Positions 1 to 6,762 of a stretch of DNA of 6,762 bases are shown here, one piece after another (position 1 is the stretch's first letter; every line of letters starts with the position of its first letter). This DNA is from Ignavibacteria bacterium. GTDB lineage: Bacteria; Bacteroidota; Ignavibacteria; Ignavibacteriales; Melioribacteraceae. The translations under genes and the position numbers were made by a program. The stretch is taken from NCBI GenBank assembly GCA_027347805.1, contig DAIEQP010000073.1:1-6762 (forward strand), in the 5' to 3' direction. The notes under the pieces were generated by a model. The model worked only from the letters and a program-made list of their open reading frames with translations. It searched no databases and was not told the DNA's origin.

Positions 1-1152
1 ATGCAAATGTGTTGCACTTCCAACAAGGTTTGATCCGAAATGAATTTTACCGCAAAGCGTTACTCCCGCACGCATATGGGCTTTCATTGCCGGAATTACT
101 ATTAGATAATCTGATTGTGTAATAACCTTCGGAAGATAATCCGCGGTAAATGGATTTCCCGTGGTTCCATTATCTTTTAATATTTGTCCGCGGTCCGAAT
201 AATAAATAGAAGGTTTTATATCACTCGCCGGCACAGTTCTGCCAAGCGTTCCTTTTACATCAAGATATGTAACATTTGGAAATTCATTATGAAGCATATC
301 ATAAAAATGCTTATACATATGTTTCATTGGATCACCGAGTGAAATATTCTCCTGTTTTATTCCACACACATTTACCAAATGTCTCAGAATTGCGAGCACT
401 ACTTGGGGAGAGGTCTCGGCCATTCCATATCTTGTTGTATTTTTTACACTGTAATCCACATCAATTGTATTATCACTTGCACTCACCTGATTTGTACGAA
501 TAAATATTTTCTCTCCATCCTTGTATCCAATATTTCCTTTTCCATGAGTTTGATTAAAATATTTGAAAAGAGATTCCCATGCGTCTTTCAAATTATTTTT
601 ATCAGTTAATTTCATAACGGATTCATCAACCATTTTTACAACAGCACTCAGGTCTGTATTTTTATCCATAAACCAGCCATCACCAAATTGATTAGTACAA
701 TTTTCATTAGTGGCTTTTGGATCCCAGATCCAGACAACTCTTCCAGGATTAATTCCTCTTGCTGCACCAACAGGTTGGTTTGGACCAAGCAACAATTTGG
801 AATTCGCATATACAGGGATTGAATCATTTGTGAGTGTTAATATGACTGTGAATAAAGCTAGAACAAACAATAAAATGGAAGCAGAATATTTTGCATTGAT
901 GAAACTAATTTTAGACCATCTGAAAGCAAAGAATGCAGTTGTCAGCCCAACTATATAAATTACGAAACCAGACATTACAGGGTAAGCAGCTTTCATACAT
1001 GGATATTCAGCGCGGCTTGGTTTAGGAATAACTCTGATCAAAAACCAGCAAGTAGAAAATAAGCCGACTATAATAAATATTAGCCGGGCAGGTATTTTAA
1101 TTCTCGACAACAATGCGGGGAGAATTTCTATAAACTTCTTAAATGATTTCAT
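1..1152 (-). CDS. DUF362 domain protein with three N-terminal membrane helices (partial, 3' end outside window)
   Basis: The minus-strand frame is open from an ATG at 1152 to position 1, giving 384 residues with no stop, so the C-terminus is missing. Hydrophobic segments lie at about residues 23-41, 58-76 and 90-108, with basic residues before the first. This predicts a cytoplasmic N-terminus and places the rest, from about 118, outside the cytoplasm. That part fits DUF362: a strand with IFIRTN (216-221), then a helix after TSPQVVLAILRHL (247-259), SLGDP (271-275), and near the visible end the family-like IPAMKAHMRAGVTLCGKIHFG (353-373). The loop YPCMKAA (50-56) carries a cysteine; others are at 35, 152, 263 and 367. 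DUF362 has no settled general function; some members occur with ferredoxin domains, but no CxxCxxC cluster is visible here. An in-frame ATG at 1161 would add three residues (MGN). GGGA lies too close to the 1152 ATG to decide. The gap to the upstream gene is 22 bp. Family call is firm, role unknown. Confidence 0.85.
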   Translation of the reverse strand, partial: MKSFKKFIEILPALLSRIKIPARLIFIIVGLFSTCWFLIRVIPKPSRAEYPCMKAAYPVMSGFVIYIVGLTTAFFAFRWSKISFINAKYSASILLFVLALFTVILTLTNDSIPVYANSKLLLGPNQPVGAARGINPGRVVWIWDPKATNENCTNQFGDGWFMDKNTDLSAVVKMVDESVMKLTDKNNLKDAWESLFKYFNQTHGKGNIGYKDGEKIFIRTNQVSASDNTIDVDYSVKNTTRYGMAETSPQVVLAILRHLVNVCGIKQENISLGDPMKHMYKHFYDMLHNEFPNVTYLDVKGTLGRTVPASDIKPSIYYSDRGQILKDNGTTGNPFTADYLPKVITQSDYLIVIPAMKAHMRAGVTLCGKIHFGSNLVGSATHLH

Positions 1153-1174
1153 GTTTCCCATCGATGCAAATTTA

Positions 1175-2536
1175 TTATTTGCTATTATTTCTTAATCCGT
1201 AAATTTTAAAGTTGCTTATCTGCAAATGACTTCTGGTCGTTCGAATACCAAAGTATCCTTCCTTTAATGGATTTTCATCGTTGTAATCAAATAATTTTTC
1301 ACCATCCATATAATAAGATGTAATTCCGTTGCTGCAGATTATTCTGATCGAATATTTTTTATTGCCTTTTAACAGATGATCTCTGTCCAAATATTCTTTT
1401 ATAACCGGTTTAGTATTGCCGAAATATTTTCTGAAACGAGTTGTTGAGTTTTCATTTCCGCCAAAACCAACATAGTACAAATTCAGATTATCGTATGAAG
1501 GAAAGCTTCCATTGCGGGTAAATAAATTATTATTGGCAGGATCTAAAGCCATCCAGAAAACATTAAGATCGGAAACGCGGTCATTAACCCCCCCGGAATC
1601 AACAACTGTAGCATCATAAGTGATTTCTACATTTCCGTTTAATTTGTTTTTATACCATAAAGTTGCACCGGCTGAAGAACTGATATCAAGCACACCATTT
1701 TTAATTTTATATGAAGATGAATTAGGTTTTTCAAATTCAGCAATCCAATTACTCTCATCATTTATAAAATTATCGAAGTGAATAAGATTACCGGTTGTGT
1801 TCTCTTTGGAAATAGAATCAAACAAAGAAGACAGGAGGAATTCACCTGGTTTTAAATCACGTTTTGAAAAAGCAACAGATGCAATCGCGCCTTTAAAAAA
1901 CCATATTTTATTCATCCTCATGCCAAGAGAAACATTTGCACTATCAACCGGAATGTAATTTACTTTTCCGCTCATCTCTTCAATTCCATTCACATAATGC
2001 CTTGCCATACCATTATTATAGACAAACACTACGTGATACCAATTATCAACTGGATGAGGATTATTTTTTGCGAGACATGTAAGCAAAGCTGAGTCTGCGC
2101 GGATATGGGTATCGATATACCATTCTTTTTTTTCGTTCAGTCTCAATTCAATTAGAAAGCGTCTGTTATTGCGTGGAGGACTTTGGACATGAAGAAATCT
2201 CTGTTCAACATTTTTAGGAAACGAATCGTATGGTTTGAAAATGATTTCCGCGGTAAATGATTTTTCTTTATTCAGCGGAAATCCCTGCACAATTATTCCA
2301 TCGTCAACACCATCAAATTCAACAGCTTTGCCGAATGAAAAGTCTTTTACAGCCGGGTTTCCAAAAATCAGTACAGGCAATCCACCAATTTTATTTAGAT
2401 TATCCATACTCCAAACAAAATTAGAATTTTCCTGAGCAATACTAATACTGCAACTTAAAAACAAAGTTAAAAGAAAAGCTGTTAGTATTTTTCTACTAAT
2501 ATGATTTTTACTTTTTACCTGAATACTTGCTTTCAA
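1175..2536 (-). CDS. Secreted LamG lectin-like + DUF6250-like two-module protein
   Basis: The 453-residue product starts at TTG (2536). No ATG occurs near the N-terminus, an in-frame TAA lies two codons upstream, and AAAGGAG sits 10 nt before the TTG. Residues 1-34 form a basic then hydrophobic export signal, with likely cleavage after SIA (32-34). Cys29 gives only a weak lipobox (FLSC). Residues about 38-235 resemble LamG/concanavalin-A-like jelly rolls: AVEFDGVDDGIIV (71-83), SFTAEIIFKP (93-102), DNWYHVVFVY (164-173) and HYVNGIEE (180-187). Residues about 251-448 form a second beta-sandwich resembling DUF6250, a family found in polysaccharide-utilisation loci. Its recognisable stretches are GATLWYKNKL (290-299), GGVNDRVSDLNVFWMA (315-330), GYFGIRTTRSHLQISNFKIYG (427-447) and a DGEKLFDY loop (411-418). 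Such paired folds may bind or cleave polysaccharide. No catalytic residue can be assigned, though the conserved-looking N318/D319/R320 and D323 are candidates. It probably acts with the beta-helix and GH5-like proteins encoded just upstream. Domain architecture is likely, activity unknown. Confidence 0.82.
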   Translation of the reverse strand: MKASIQVKSKNHISRKILTAFLLTLFLSCSISIAQENSNFVWSMDNLNKIGGLPVLIFGNPAVKDFSFGKAVEFDGVDDGIIVQGFPLNKEKSFTAEIIFKPYDSFPKNVEQRFLHVQSPPRNNRRFLIELRLNEKKEWYIDTHIRADSALLTCLAKNNPHPVDNWYHVVFVYNNGMARHYVNGIEEMSGKVNYIPVDSANVSLGMRMNKIWFFKGAIASVAFSKRDLKPGEFLLSSLFDSISKENTTGNLIHFDNFINDESNWIAEFEKPNSSSYKIKNGVLDISSSAGATLWYKNKLNGNVEITYDATVVDSGGVNDRVSDLNVFWMALDPANNNLFTRNGSFPSYDNLNLYYVGFGGNENSTTRFRKYFGNTKPVIKEYLDRDHLLKGNKKYSIRIICSNGITSYYMDGEKLFDYNDENPLKEGYFGIRTTRSHLQISNFKIYGLRNNSK

Positions 2537-2546
2537 AATTTACGCT

Positions 2547-2553
2547 CTCCTTT
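2547..2553 (-). promoter_or_regulatory. Strong Shine-Dalgarno deciding a TTG start
   Basis: The minus strand reads AAAGGAG here, with 10 nt between it and the TTG at 2536-2534. The in-frame TAA just upstream excludes any longer version apart from an ATT codon. The sites before the genes at 4335 and 5473 show no comparable motif, so this site supports initiation at TTG, possibly offsetting the weak start codon. Confidence 0.7.
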
Positions 2554-2562
2554 AGTTAATTA

Positions 2563-4335
2563 TTATTCATTCTCCAGGTAGGTTTGAATCTGCTTTTTTG
2601 TCAAAACACTTTTTACTGCATCAATGCCAAGCCGATCCTTAAGCTGGGACAAATACAAACTTTTCGGTTCAACAGGAGAATTAATTGACTCAATAAATCC
2701 ATCGCCAATTGCTGTTTCTCCGTTTTCATATTGAAATTTTTTCTTGGCATGGAACTCAACCCATTTAAGTGTCTCAGTAAAATCATAAACAAATGATTTA
2801 TAATAATCGTAGCTGCCTGAATGGTTTCGGCCAATGACAAAATTTTGTCCCGTTGGTGGTTTCTGGATGAAAAAAAATTTCGCATCGCAATTCCAAAACA
2901 GCATATTTACTCCGGTCCATCCATGGCCGCTGCCCGAAGAACTTCTATTTACAGCCTGCATCCATGCCCAAGGACCTTTCACAGTTACATTATCCCACAG
3001 ACAACCTTGAGACCAGCGGTGATGCGCCTCAGTCATACTCCAAGAATGTTCTCCAATGCAATCAAAAAAAACATTGGGCCCGCAAGTCTGGCTCTGCAAT
3101 ACAAAATCGTGTCTTCCCTCTTTTGAATAACATCTCTGAACAAGATTCAATTGTCCCCCGATACAAAAACTGTATCGTCTCCCGCCTTGAATAATAGAAA
3201 CCGGTTCCAAATATTCACAATCCTGAACTGTAACATTTTTTGATGTTCTATTTATGCTTACGCAGGAATAACCGAAATAAACTGAAGTAACATTTTTAAC
3301 CCAGCAGTTTTCTGCTTTTTCAATTTCAACCGCTATCCAGCCATGCTTTTCATCTGCAAAATTCTTTTGATAATCCTTTTGTGGTTCAGTACTATTTAAT
3401 CCATTCCGAACCATCTCCAGAGTTAAATCCTTTAGCTGAGTCGAATCGTAGCAGGATTCTAATCTCAGATTTTCAATACCAACTTTAGAAATTCTTCCTG
3501 CAAAGCTGTACTTAAACAAGAAGCTTCTGCTAAGTTCCTGATTCAAAGCATCTACAATCGGAGCGTCAAGAGTTATTTGATCTTCATTGATAGAAATAAT
3601 TTTTCTTTCCCACGCCAAATTATACTGCTGGGGCTGCCAATCTTTAACTTGAGGAAAATCTTTTGGCAGGTCATCTGTTCCCAAAGCATGAAGCCACTCA
3701 GGTGTTCCAGGACGAAATACACAAACATTATCTCCAGCTTTGAAAAGTCTGGGATCAGCTGCGTGTACAATATTTGTTCCTACCGGCACATACTCATCAG
3801 TTAACTCACTTCTTGAATCTTTTATTTCCTGCCTTTCACCAGCACCAACAATTTTTACAAAACTGTTTTTTTCTTTTAAAGCATCAATTAATTTTGTTCC
3901 AGATTTTTGATTACCCTCACCTCTTAATACCACTCCTGAAGTTTCGATTTTAATACTGCTCAACAAATAATAAGTCCCTTTTGTTAAAAGCACCGCCCCT
4001 CTAAAACCATATTCGTTCATCGGTAATCTTGAAACTTTATCAACCGCATCCTGAATTCTTGGTGCATCATCAGTATAATTTTTAACTGGGTGAAGAATAG
4101 TTTTTACCGGTATTTCAGGAAGCTTAACTCCTCCTCCCATATAACCGACATTCGAGAAATCTATTATTCTATCATTTTTTTCACTTACCGGCACATATAC
4201 TAACCGACCAGATTTATCCATGTAAACTGCTTTGGATTTATCAAAACCCAATGCCTGCGTTCTTGTACACATTAAATTTTGTGTCAGAATAATTATGACT
4301 AAGATTGCAGTAGTATTATTAAATCTTATTTTCAT
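2563..4335 (-). CDS. Secreted right-handed beta-helix protein, pectate-lyase superfamily
   Basis: The 590-residue product has a Sec-type leader (basic MKIR, hydrophobic 9-22). Cys23 is in a poor lipobox context (NLMC), so plain secretion is more likely. The N-terminal helix-forming part matches the pectate-lyase superfamily domain (Pfam PF12708 type): DDAPRIQDAVDKV (89-101), then GFRGAVLLTKGTYYL (110-124) and GVVLRGEG (134-141). Parallel beta-helix rungs follow from about 280 to 500, with repeated strand-turn units such as GIENLRLESC (286-295), CWVKNVTSVYFGYSCVSI (344-361) and NVTVQDCEYLEPVS (367-380). Distinctive stretches are RRYSF (386-390), QLNLVQRC (395-402), GRHDFVLQ (407-414) and EAHHRWSQG (436-444). 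The His pair in the last resembles a conserved motif in large uncharacterised beta-helix proteins of environmental Bacteroidota and Planctomycetes. It could be a lyase, a glycoside hydrolase or an epimerase-like protein; no classical pectate-lyase calcium and arginine set is recognised. The ATG has no Shine-Dalgarno and lies 13 bp after the GH5-like gene, suggesting co-transcription. Fold is confident, reaction not. Confidence 0.85.
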   Translation of the reverse strand: MKIRFNNTTAILVIIILTQNLMCTRTQALGFDKSKAVYMDKSGRLVYVPVSEKNDRIIDFSNVGYMGGGVKLPEIPVKTILHPVKNYTDDAPRIQDAVDKVSRLPMNEYGFRGAVLLTKGTYYLLSSIKIETSGVVLRGEGNQKSGTKLIDALKEKNSFVKIVGAGERQEIKDSRSELTDEYVPVGTNIVHAADPRLFKAGDNVCVFRPGTPEWLHALGTDDLPKDFPQVKDWQPQQYNLAWERKIISINEDQITLDAPIVDALNQELSRSFLFKYSFAGRISKVGIENLRLESCYDSTQLKDLTLEMVRNGLNSTEPQKDYQKNFADEKHGWIAVEIEKAENCWVKNVTSVYFGYSCVSINRTSKNVTVQDCEYLEPVSIIQGGRRYSFCIGGQLNLVQRCYSKEGRHDFVLQSQTCGPNVFFDCIGEHSWSMTEAHHRWSQGCLWDNVTVKGPWAWMQAVNRSSSGSGHGWTGVNMLFWNCDAKFFFIQKPPTGQNFVIGRNHSGSYDYYKSFVYDFTETLKWVEFHAKKKFQYENGETAIGDGFIESINSPVEPKSLYLSQLKDRLGIDAVKSVLTKKQIQTYLENE

Positions 4336-4348
4336 TATTCAACATTTA

Positions 4349-5473
4349 CTAATTCTTAGTGATTCGTTTTAGCAGTTCAAAAAATTCTTTTTTCTTTTGC
4401 GAATTAATACCCCAGTCAACAGGGACACTCTGATATCCCTCGCTGAAAGTAGGATCACCAGGTTTCAAAGTTTCTCCTCTCTTCCTAAAATCAAAGTAAC
4501 CCCATGAAGCGCCGGCTTTGAATGCATTAACCATATTGTTTACTGGTTTATCAAAATCGAAATGGTCATCTTCATTGAACAAGATCGGCATTGAATGAAA
4601 TCCTTTTACCTCCTTAGTCAGTTTAACCATTTCAGTTATTCTCTTTGGATCATTAACACCATTACCGTGGAGAAGAATAAAATCTGCAGATGTAACTACT
4701 TTTGATGTTGGGATTTGATTTCCTGTAAAACTTGTTGAGACATAGAATCTATAACCGCTAGAAGGATGTTTTTTGTTTTTTACAAGATCAATTAATTCAA
4801 CCACCCTTTCCGGCTTTAGAATTTCATGATCGTATGAACTGGAATTACATTCATTATTAATTTCTATCAAAATGTTTCTATAGTTCTTTTCAAACAACCA
4901 ATCAATTGTGTTATTAACCGCAACACAAACCGCTTGTTCATTCTGAAGATGCTCATCCTGGCCGAAATAGAATAATCCAAGAATCACAACCATTCCAATT
5001 TCATCCGCCCTGTTAAGAATTTTTTCGAGACGTGCGAAATAATTTTCGCGAAGTTTTCCATTCTCATAAAAGCCAGGATTAATCCACCCTTTGTTGCCGT
5101 AACCTGTCGGACTTCCGCCTTGAATATTAATTGTGAATGCACGCAATCCATGCTGATACCAATCGGGCATTGCAGCAATAAATTCATCCGTATTTCTGTC
5201 TGCGTTCCATTCGCCGGTATCAGGATATTTCCAAAGCGCTCTTGTTTCAGGATTTAGATCATCAAAAATTCCTTGAACCATTCGCGAGTTTGGGAGAAGT
5301 CCTTCCAAAGAAATACCATCAAGAGAAATACCCTTTAACGTAATTTCATTGTTGATAAAAAACTTTTCACCTCGAATAGCAACCACAGTTTTTCGTTGAG
5401 GGAAAGATGAAGTTAGCCCCACGAAAACAATTAGAATAACGAATAATAAGTTTGTGTAATATTTTTTTTTCAT
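4349..5473 (-). CDS. Secreted GH5/cellulase-like TIM-barrel glycoside hydrolase
   Basis: The 374-residue product opens with a clear signal peptide (MKKKYY, then a hydrophobic core 9-24) and cleavage near SSFPQ. The body resembles the clan GH-A (GH5-type) (beta/alpha)8 barrel. FFINNEITLKGISL (38-51) is the usual first strand. A catalytic-type motif, ILIEINNECN (201-210), places the probable acid/base at Glu208 (Asn-Glu pair). PILFNEDDH (296-304) ends strand 7 with the probable nucleophile Glu301. HGNGVND (269-275) and ASWGYFDFR (322-330) look like strand-6 and strand-8 substrate-site residues. Conserved-looking EGLLPNSRMVQGIFDD (57-72) and HGLRAFTINIQGG (108-120) match a group of unassigned cellulase-like proteins from Bacteroidota and Planctomycetes rather than a characterised cellulase. 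Retaining hydrolysis of an unknown beta- or alpha-glycoside is inferred. The start ATG is followed by nine A residues and has no Shine-Dalgarno; 20 bp separate it from the upstream gene. Fold and catalytic pair are fairly sure, substrate unknown. Confidence 0.82.
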   Translation of the reverse strand: MKKKYYTNLLFVILIVFVGLTSSFPQRKTVVAIRGEKFFINNEITLKGISLDGISLEGLLPNSRMVQGIFDDLNPETRALWKYPDTGEWNADRNTDEFIAAMPDWYQHGLRAFTINIQGGSPTGYGNKGWINPGFYENGKLRENYFARLEKILNRADEIGMVVILGLFYFGQDEHLQNEQAVCVAVNNTIDWLFEKNYRNILIEINNECNSSSYDHEILKPERVVELIDLVKNKKHPSSGYRFYVSTSFTGNQIPTSKVVTSADFILLHGNGVNDPKRITEMVKLTKEVKGFHSMPILFNEDDHFDFDKPVNNMVNAFKAGASWGYFDFRKRGETLKPGDPTFSEGYQSVPVDWGINSQKKKEFFELLKRITKN

Positions 5474-5493
5474 TTGGCTAATTGCAATTTTAT

Positions 5494-6762
5494 TTATTTT
5501 GTTTCATTCAAAATGGGTGAAGAGTTTTTAGCAATCTCAATATCATTTTTAACTTCATTTAGTAGGTTTGCCCAGGAAAATTTGGAAAGAGGTCTGCTAT
5601 TCCCGCTTTCAACATATTTGGGATTTAAGTGAACTAAAGAAATTTCGTTCATATACTTATTCGTAATTGATATTACTTTATCCCAATGATTTAACGCCGA
5701 TTTAAGATGTTGAATACTCTCTTTTTGTTTTTCAATTTTTCCACTTATACGAAATTGCTGCAGTGCAGTGCCTCCTTTTAGTTTTTCGCTAAAGTACAAA
5801 CTAAGATATGCCCATGTTTTTATATCATCAATTTCGTGAATCAAAGTTGGATTGTTGGTTTTAATATTCTTGATTAATGTCAAAGCTTTATTACCATCAT
5901 TTTTTAACCCGGCAGCTAACTGCAGAGGAGTAATTTTGTTTTTTCGAGTGTAATTACCGTCAACAAAATCTTTGATGGAAACAAGATTTGTATCGAGTGT
6001 AACTGTTTTTATTATTTCGTTAACGGAAATAAATGGAGAAAGACTATCGTATAAACACTTGCTGAAGGAAGGTGCATTTGCCAGAAATCCTTCGGAGTAC
6101 AAAGTAAAATCCCATGATGATGCATAAAACGAAGCCAGTTTCAGCGGCATTTTATCTGCAAGTTTATGTGCCTTAACTAATTTGTTGCCAAAATTAATTT
6201 TATACTTTTTATTAAATGCATTCGCGATTATTTCATCTTTCACTGTTGGGTCGTACATCAACCGGCCCCAGAGCTGATAAAAAAGCCATTGTTTTTCAAA
6301 GGCATATTTCCAGGTAAGATAAACTCCCGGTTTGGTTATATATTCTTTTGCAGGTATATAAGTTTCAGAACCAATTAAAAACCCTCCCACATAATCCTGA
6401 GAATTTCTTTTAAGGACTTCTCTAATAAAATCCGGTTCACCCCAACGCAAAACAAAGAAATCTTCATTCCTCATTGTGTAAATCATTTTATAATTCTTTG
6501 GCATGGGTTCCCACAAGGATTTCGATCGTGACCCGCCATGAATGTACATTAAATCTGGCGTTGCGTGACTGTGGGACCAATTAAACTTTACATCCATGTA
6601 AACGGTACCAAGTCTGTCTGCATTTTCTTCAACAGCTTTTCTTGTAAGCTCAGGTGCTGGATGTGTGTGTGCACGAATGATAAATTCAACCTTGCGTCCA
6701 GCGTTTTTTATCTGATCGAAGTATGTATCGACAATCCAATTTTGCCAAACTTGTTCATCCAC
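5494..6762 (-). CDS. Alpha-glucuronidase-like (GH67-like) glycoside hydrolase, C-terminal part (5' end outside window)
   Basis: The frame is open to the right edge, and the first visible codon (GTG) is there only because the window ends, so the true N-terminus and any signal peptide lie outside. The 422 visible residues begin inside a (beta/alpha)8-barrel: KVEFIIRAHTHPAPE (24-38), LGTVYMDVKFNWSHSHATPD (51-70), DFFVLRWGEPDFIREVL (101-117), and GGFLIGSETYIPAKEY (126-141), which has acidic residues at a strand end. LFYQLWGRLMYDP (160-172) and a helical C-terminal part (about 175-420) resemble proteins annotated as alpha-glucuronidase-family hydrolases in polysaccharide-degrading Bacteroidota and Planctomycetes. 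Catalytic residues cannot be assigned with certainty because the N-terminal half is missing; E133 and E140 are candidates. It is the first visible gene of the run and 20 bp upstream of the GH5-like gene. Release of a uronic acid side group is a hypothesis only. A different GH family with the same barrel is possible. Confidence 0.72.
   Translation of the reverse strand: MDEQVWQNWIVDTYFDQIKNAGRKVEFIIRAHTHPAPELTRKAVEENADRLGTVYMDVKFNWSHSHATPDLMYIHGGSRSKSLWEPMPKNYKMIYTMRNEDFFVLRWGEPDFIREVLKRNSQDYVGGFLIGSETYIPAKEYITKPGVYLTWKYAFEKQWLFYQLWGRLMYDPTVKDEIIANAFNKKYKINFGNKLVKAHKLADKMPLKLASFYASSWDFTLYSEGFLANAPSFSKCLYDSLSPFISVNEIIKTVTLDTNLVSIKDFVDGNYTRKNKITPLQLAAGLKNDGNKALTLIKNIKTNNPTLIHEIDDIKTWAYLSLYFSEKLKGGTALQQFRISGKIEKQKESIQHLKSALNHWDKVISITNKYMNEISLVHLNPKYVESGNSRPLSKFSWANLLNEVKNDIEIAKNSSPILNETK

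Noticed and set aside
276..958. Three plus-strand open frames (276-503, 379-609, 710-958).
   Set aside because: They lie opposite the continuous minus-strand DUF362 frame, have no recognisable domain or ribosome binding site, and their translations look like low-complexity antisense.
1153..1174. Possible transcription terminator or promoter between the lectin-like gene and the DUF362 gene.
   Set aside because: The 22 bp gap has no stable inverted repeat followed by T residues and is too short for a convincing promoter; the other three gaps are similar.
2235..3804. Plus-strand open frames opposite the lectin-like and beta-helix genes, plus minus-strand frames at 2613-2885 and 3573-3770 within the beta-helix gene.
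   Set aside because: All overlap clearly better-supported coding frames and show no domain signal.
4267..4269. Cys23 of the beta-helix protein as a lipoprotein anchor.
   Set aside because: The context NLMC does not fit a lipobox, so ordinary secretion is preferred.
4984..5187. A 67-codon minus-strand frame inside the GH5-like gene.
   Set aside because: It is an alternative frame of the GH5-like coding region with no independent evidence.
5462..5470. Nine-A run just after the GH5-like start codon as a programmed slippage site.
   Set aside because: It encodes three lysines typical of a signal-peptide n-region and the frame is intact; in AT-rich DNA this needs no special explanation.
6760..6762. 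GTG at the right edge as the start of the GH67-like protein.
   Set aside because: The visible protein begins mid-barrel without a signal peptide, so the codon is internal and the gene continues outside the window.

Overview
The window is AT-rich and almost entirely coding on the minus strand. It reads as five closely packed co-directional genes, running from about position 6762 down to position 1, and it is cut at both ends. The gene content, the Sec-type leaders and the near absence of Shine-Dalgarno sequences in the gaps suggest a polysaccharide-degrading member of the Bacteroidota / Ignavibacteriota (FCB group). That placement is an inference from style and gene families. No rRNA or other phylogenetic marker is present.

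Layout in transcription order: (1) 6762-5494, the C-terminal 422 codons of an alpha-glucuronidase-like (GH67-like) glycoside hydrolase whose start lies outside the window; (2) 5473-4349, a secreted GH5/cellulase-like TIM-barrel protein with a plausible pair of catalytic glutamates; (3) 4335-2563, a secreted right-handed beta-helix protein of the pectate-lyase superfamily; (4) 2536-1175, a secreted two-module protein with an N-terminal LamG/concanavalin-A-like lectin domain and a C-terminal DUF6250-like domain, beginning at a TTG codon behind the only strong ribosome binding site in the window; (5) 1152-1, the first 384 codons of a DUF362 protein with three N-terminal membrane helices, still open at the left edge. 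The gaps between genes are about 20, 13, 26 and 22 bp, with no visible terminator or promoter, so a single transcript is likely.

Taken together this looks like part of a carbohydrate-degradation locus. Four proteins are predicted to be exported (the signal peptide of the first cannot be seen) and to bind or cut a complex, probably uronic-acid-containing, polysaccharide. A membrane-anchored DUF362 protein, of a fold often linked to iron-sulfur or redox proteins, closes the visible run. No SusC/SusD transporter pair, regulator, sulfatase or sugar-catabolic enzyme is visible, so the substrate cannot be fixed from this window.

There is no stretch over 300 bp without a gene. The apparently empty region 1-1152 is filled by the DUF362 reading frame. 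No RNA gene, mobile element, CRISPR array or attachment site was seen.
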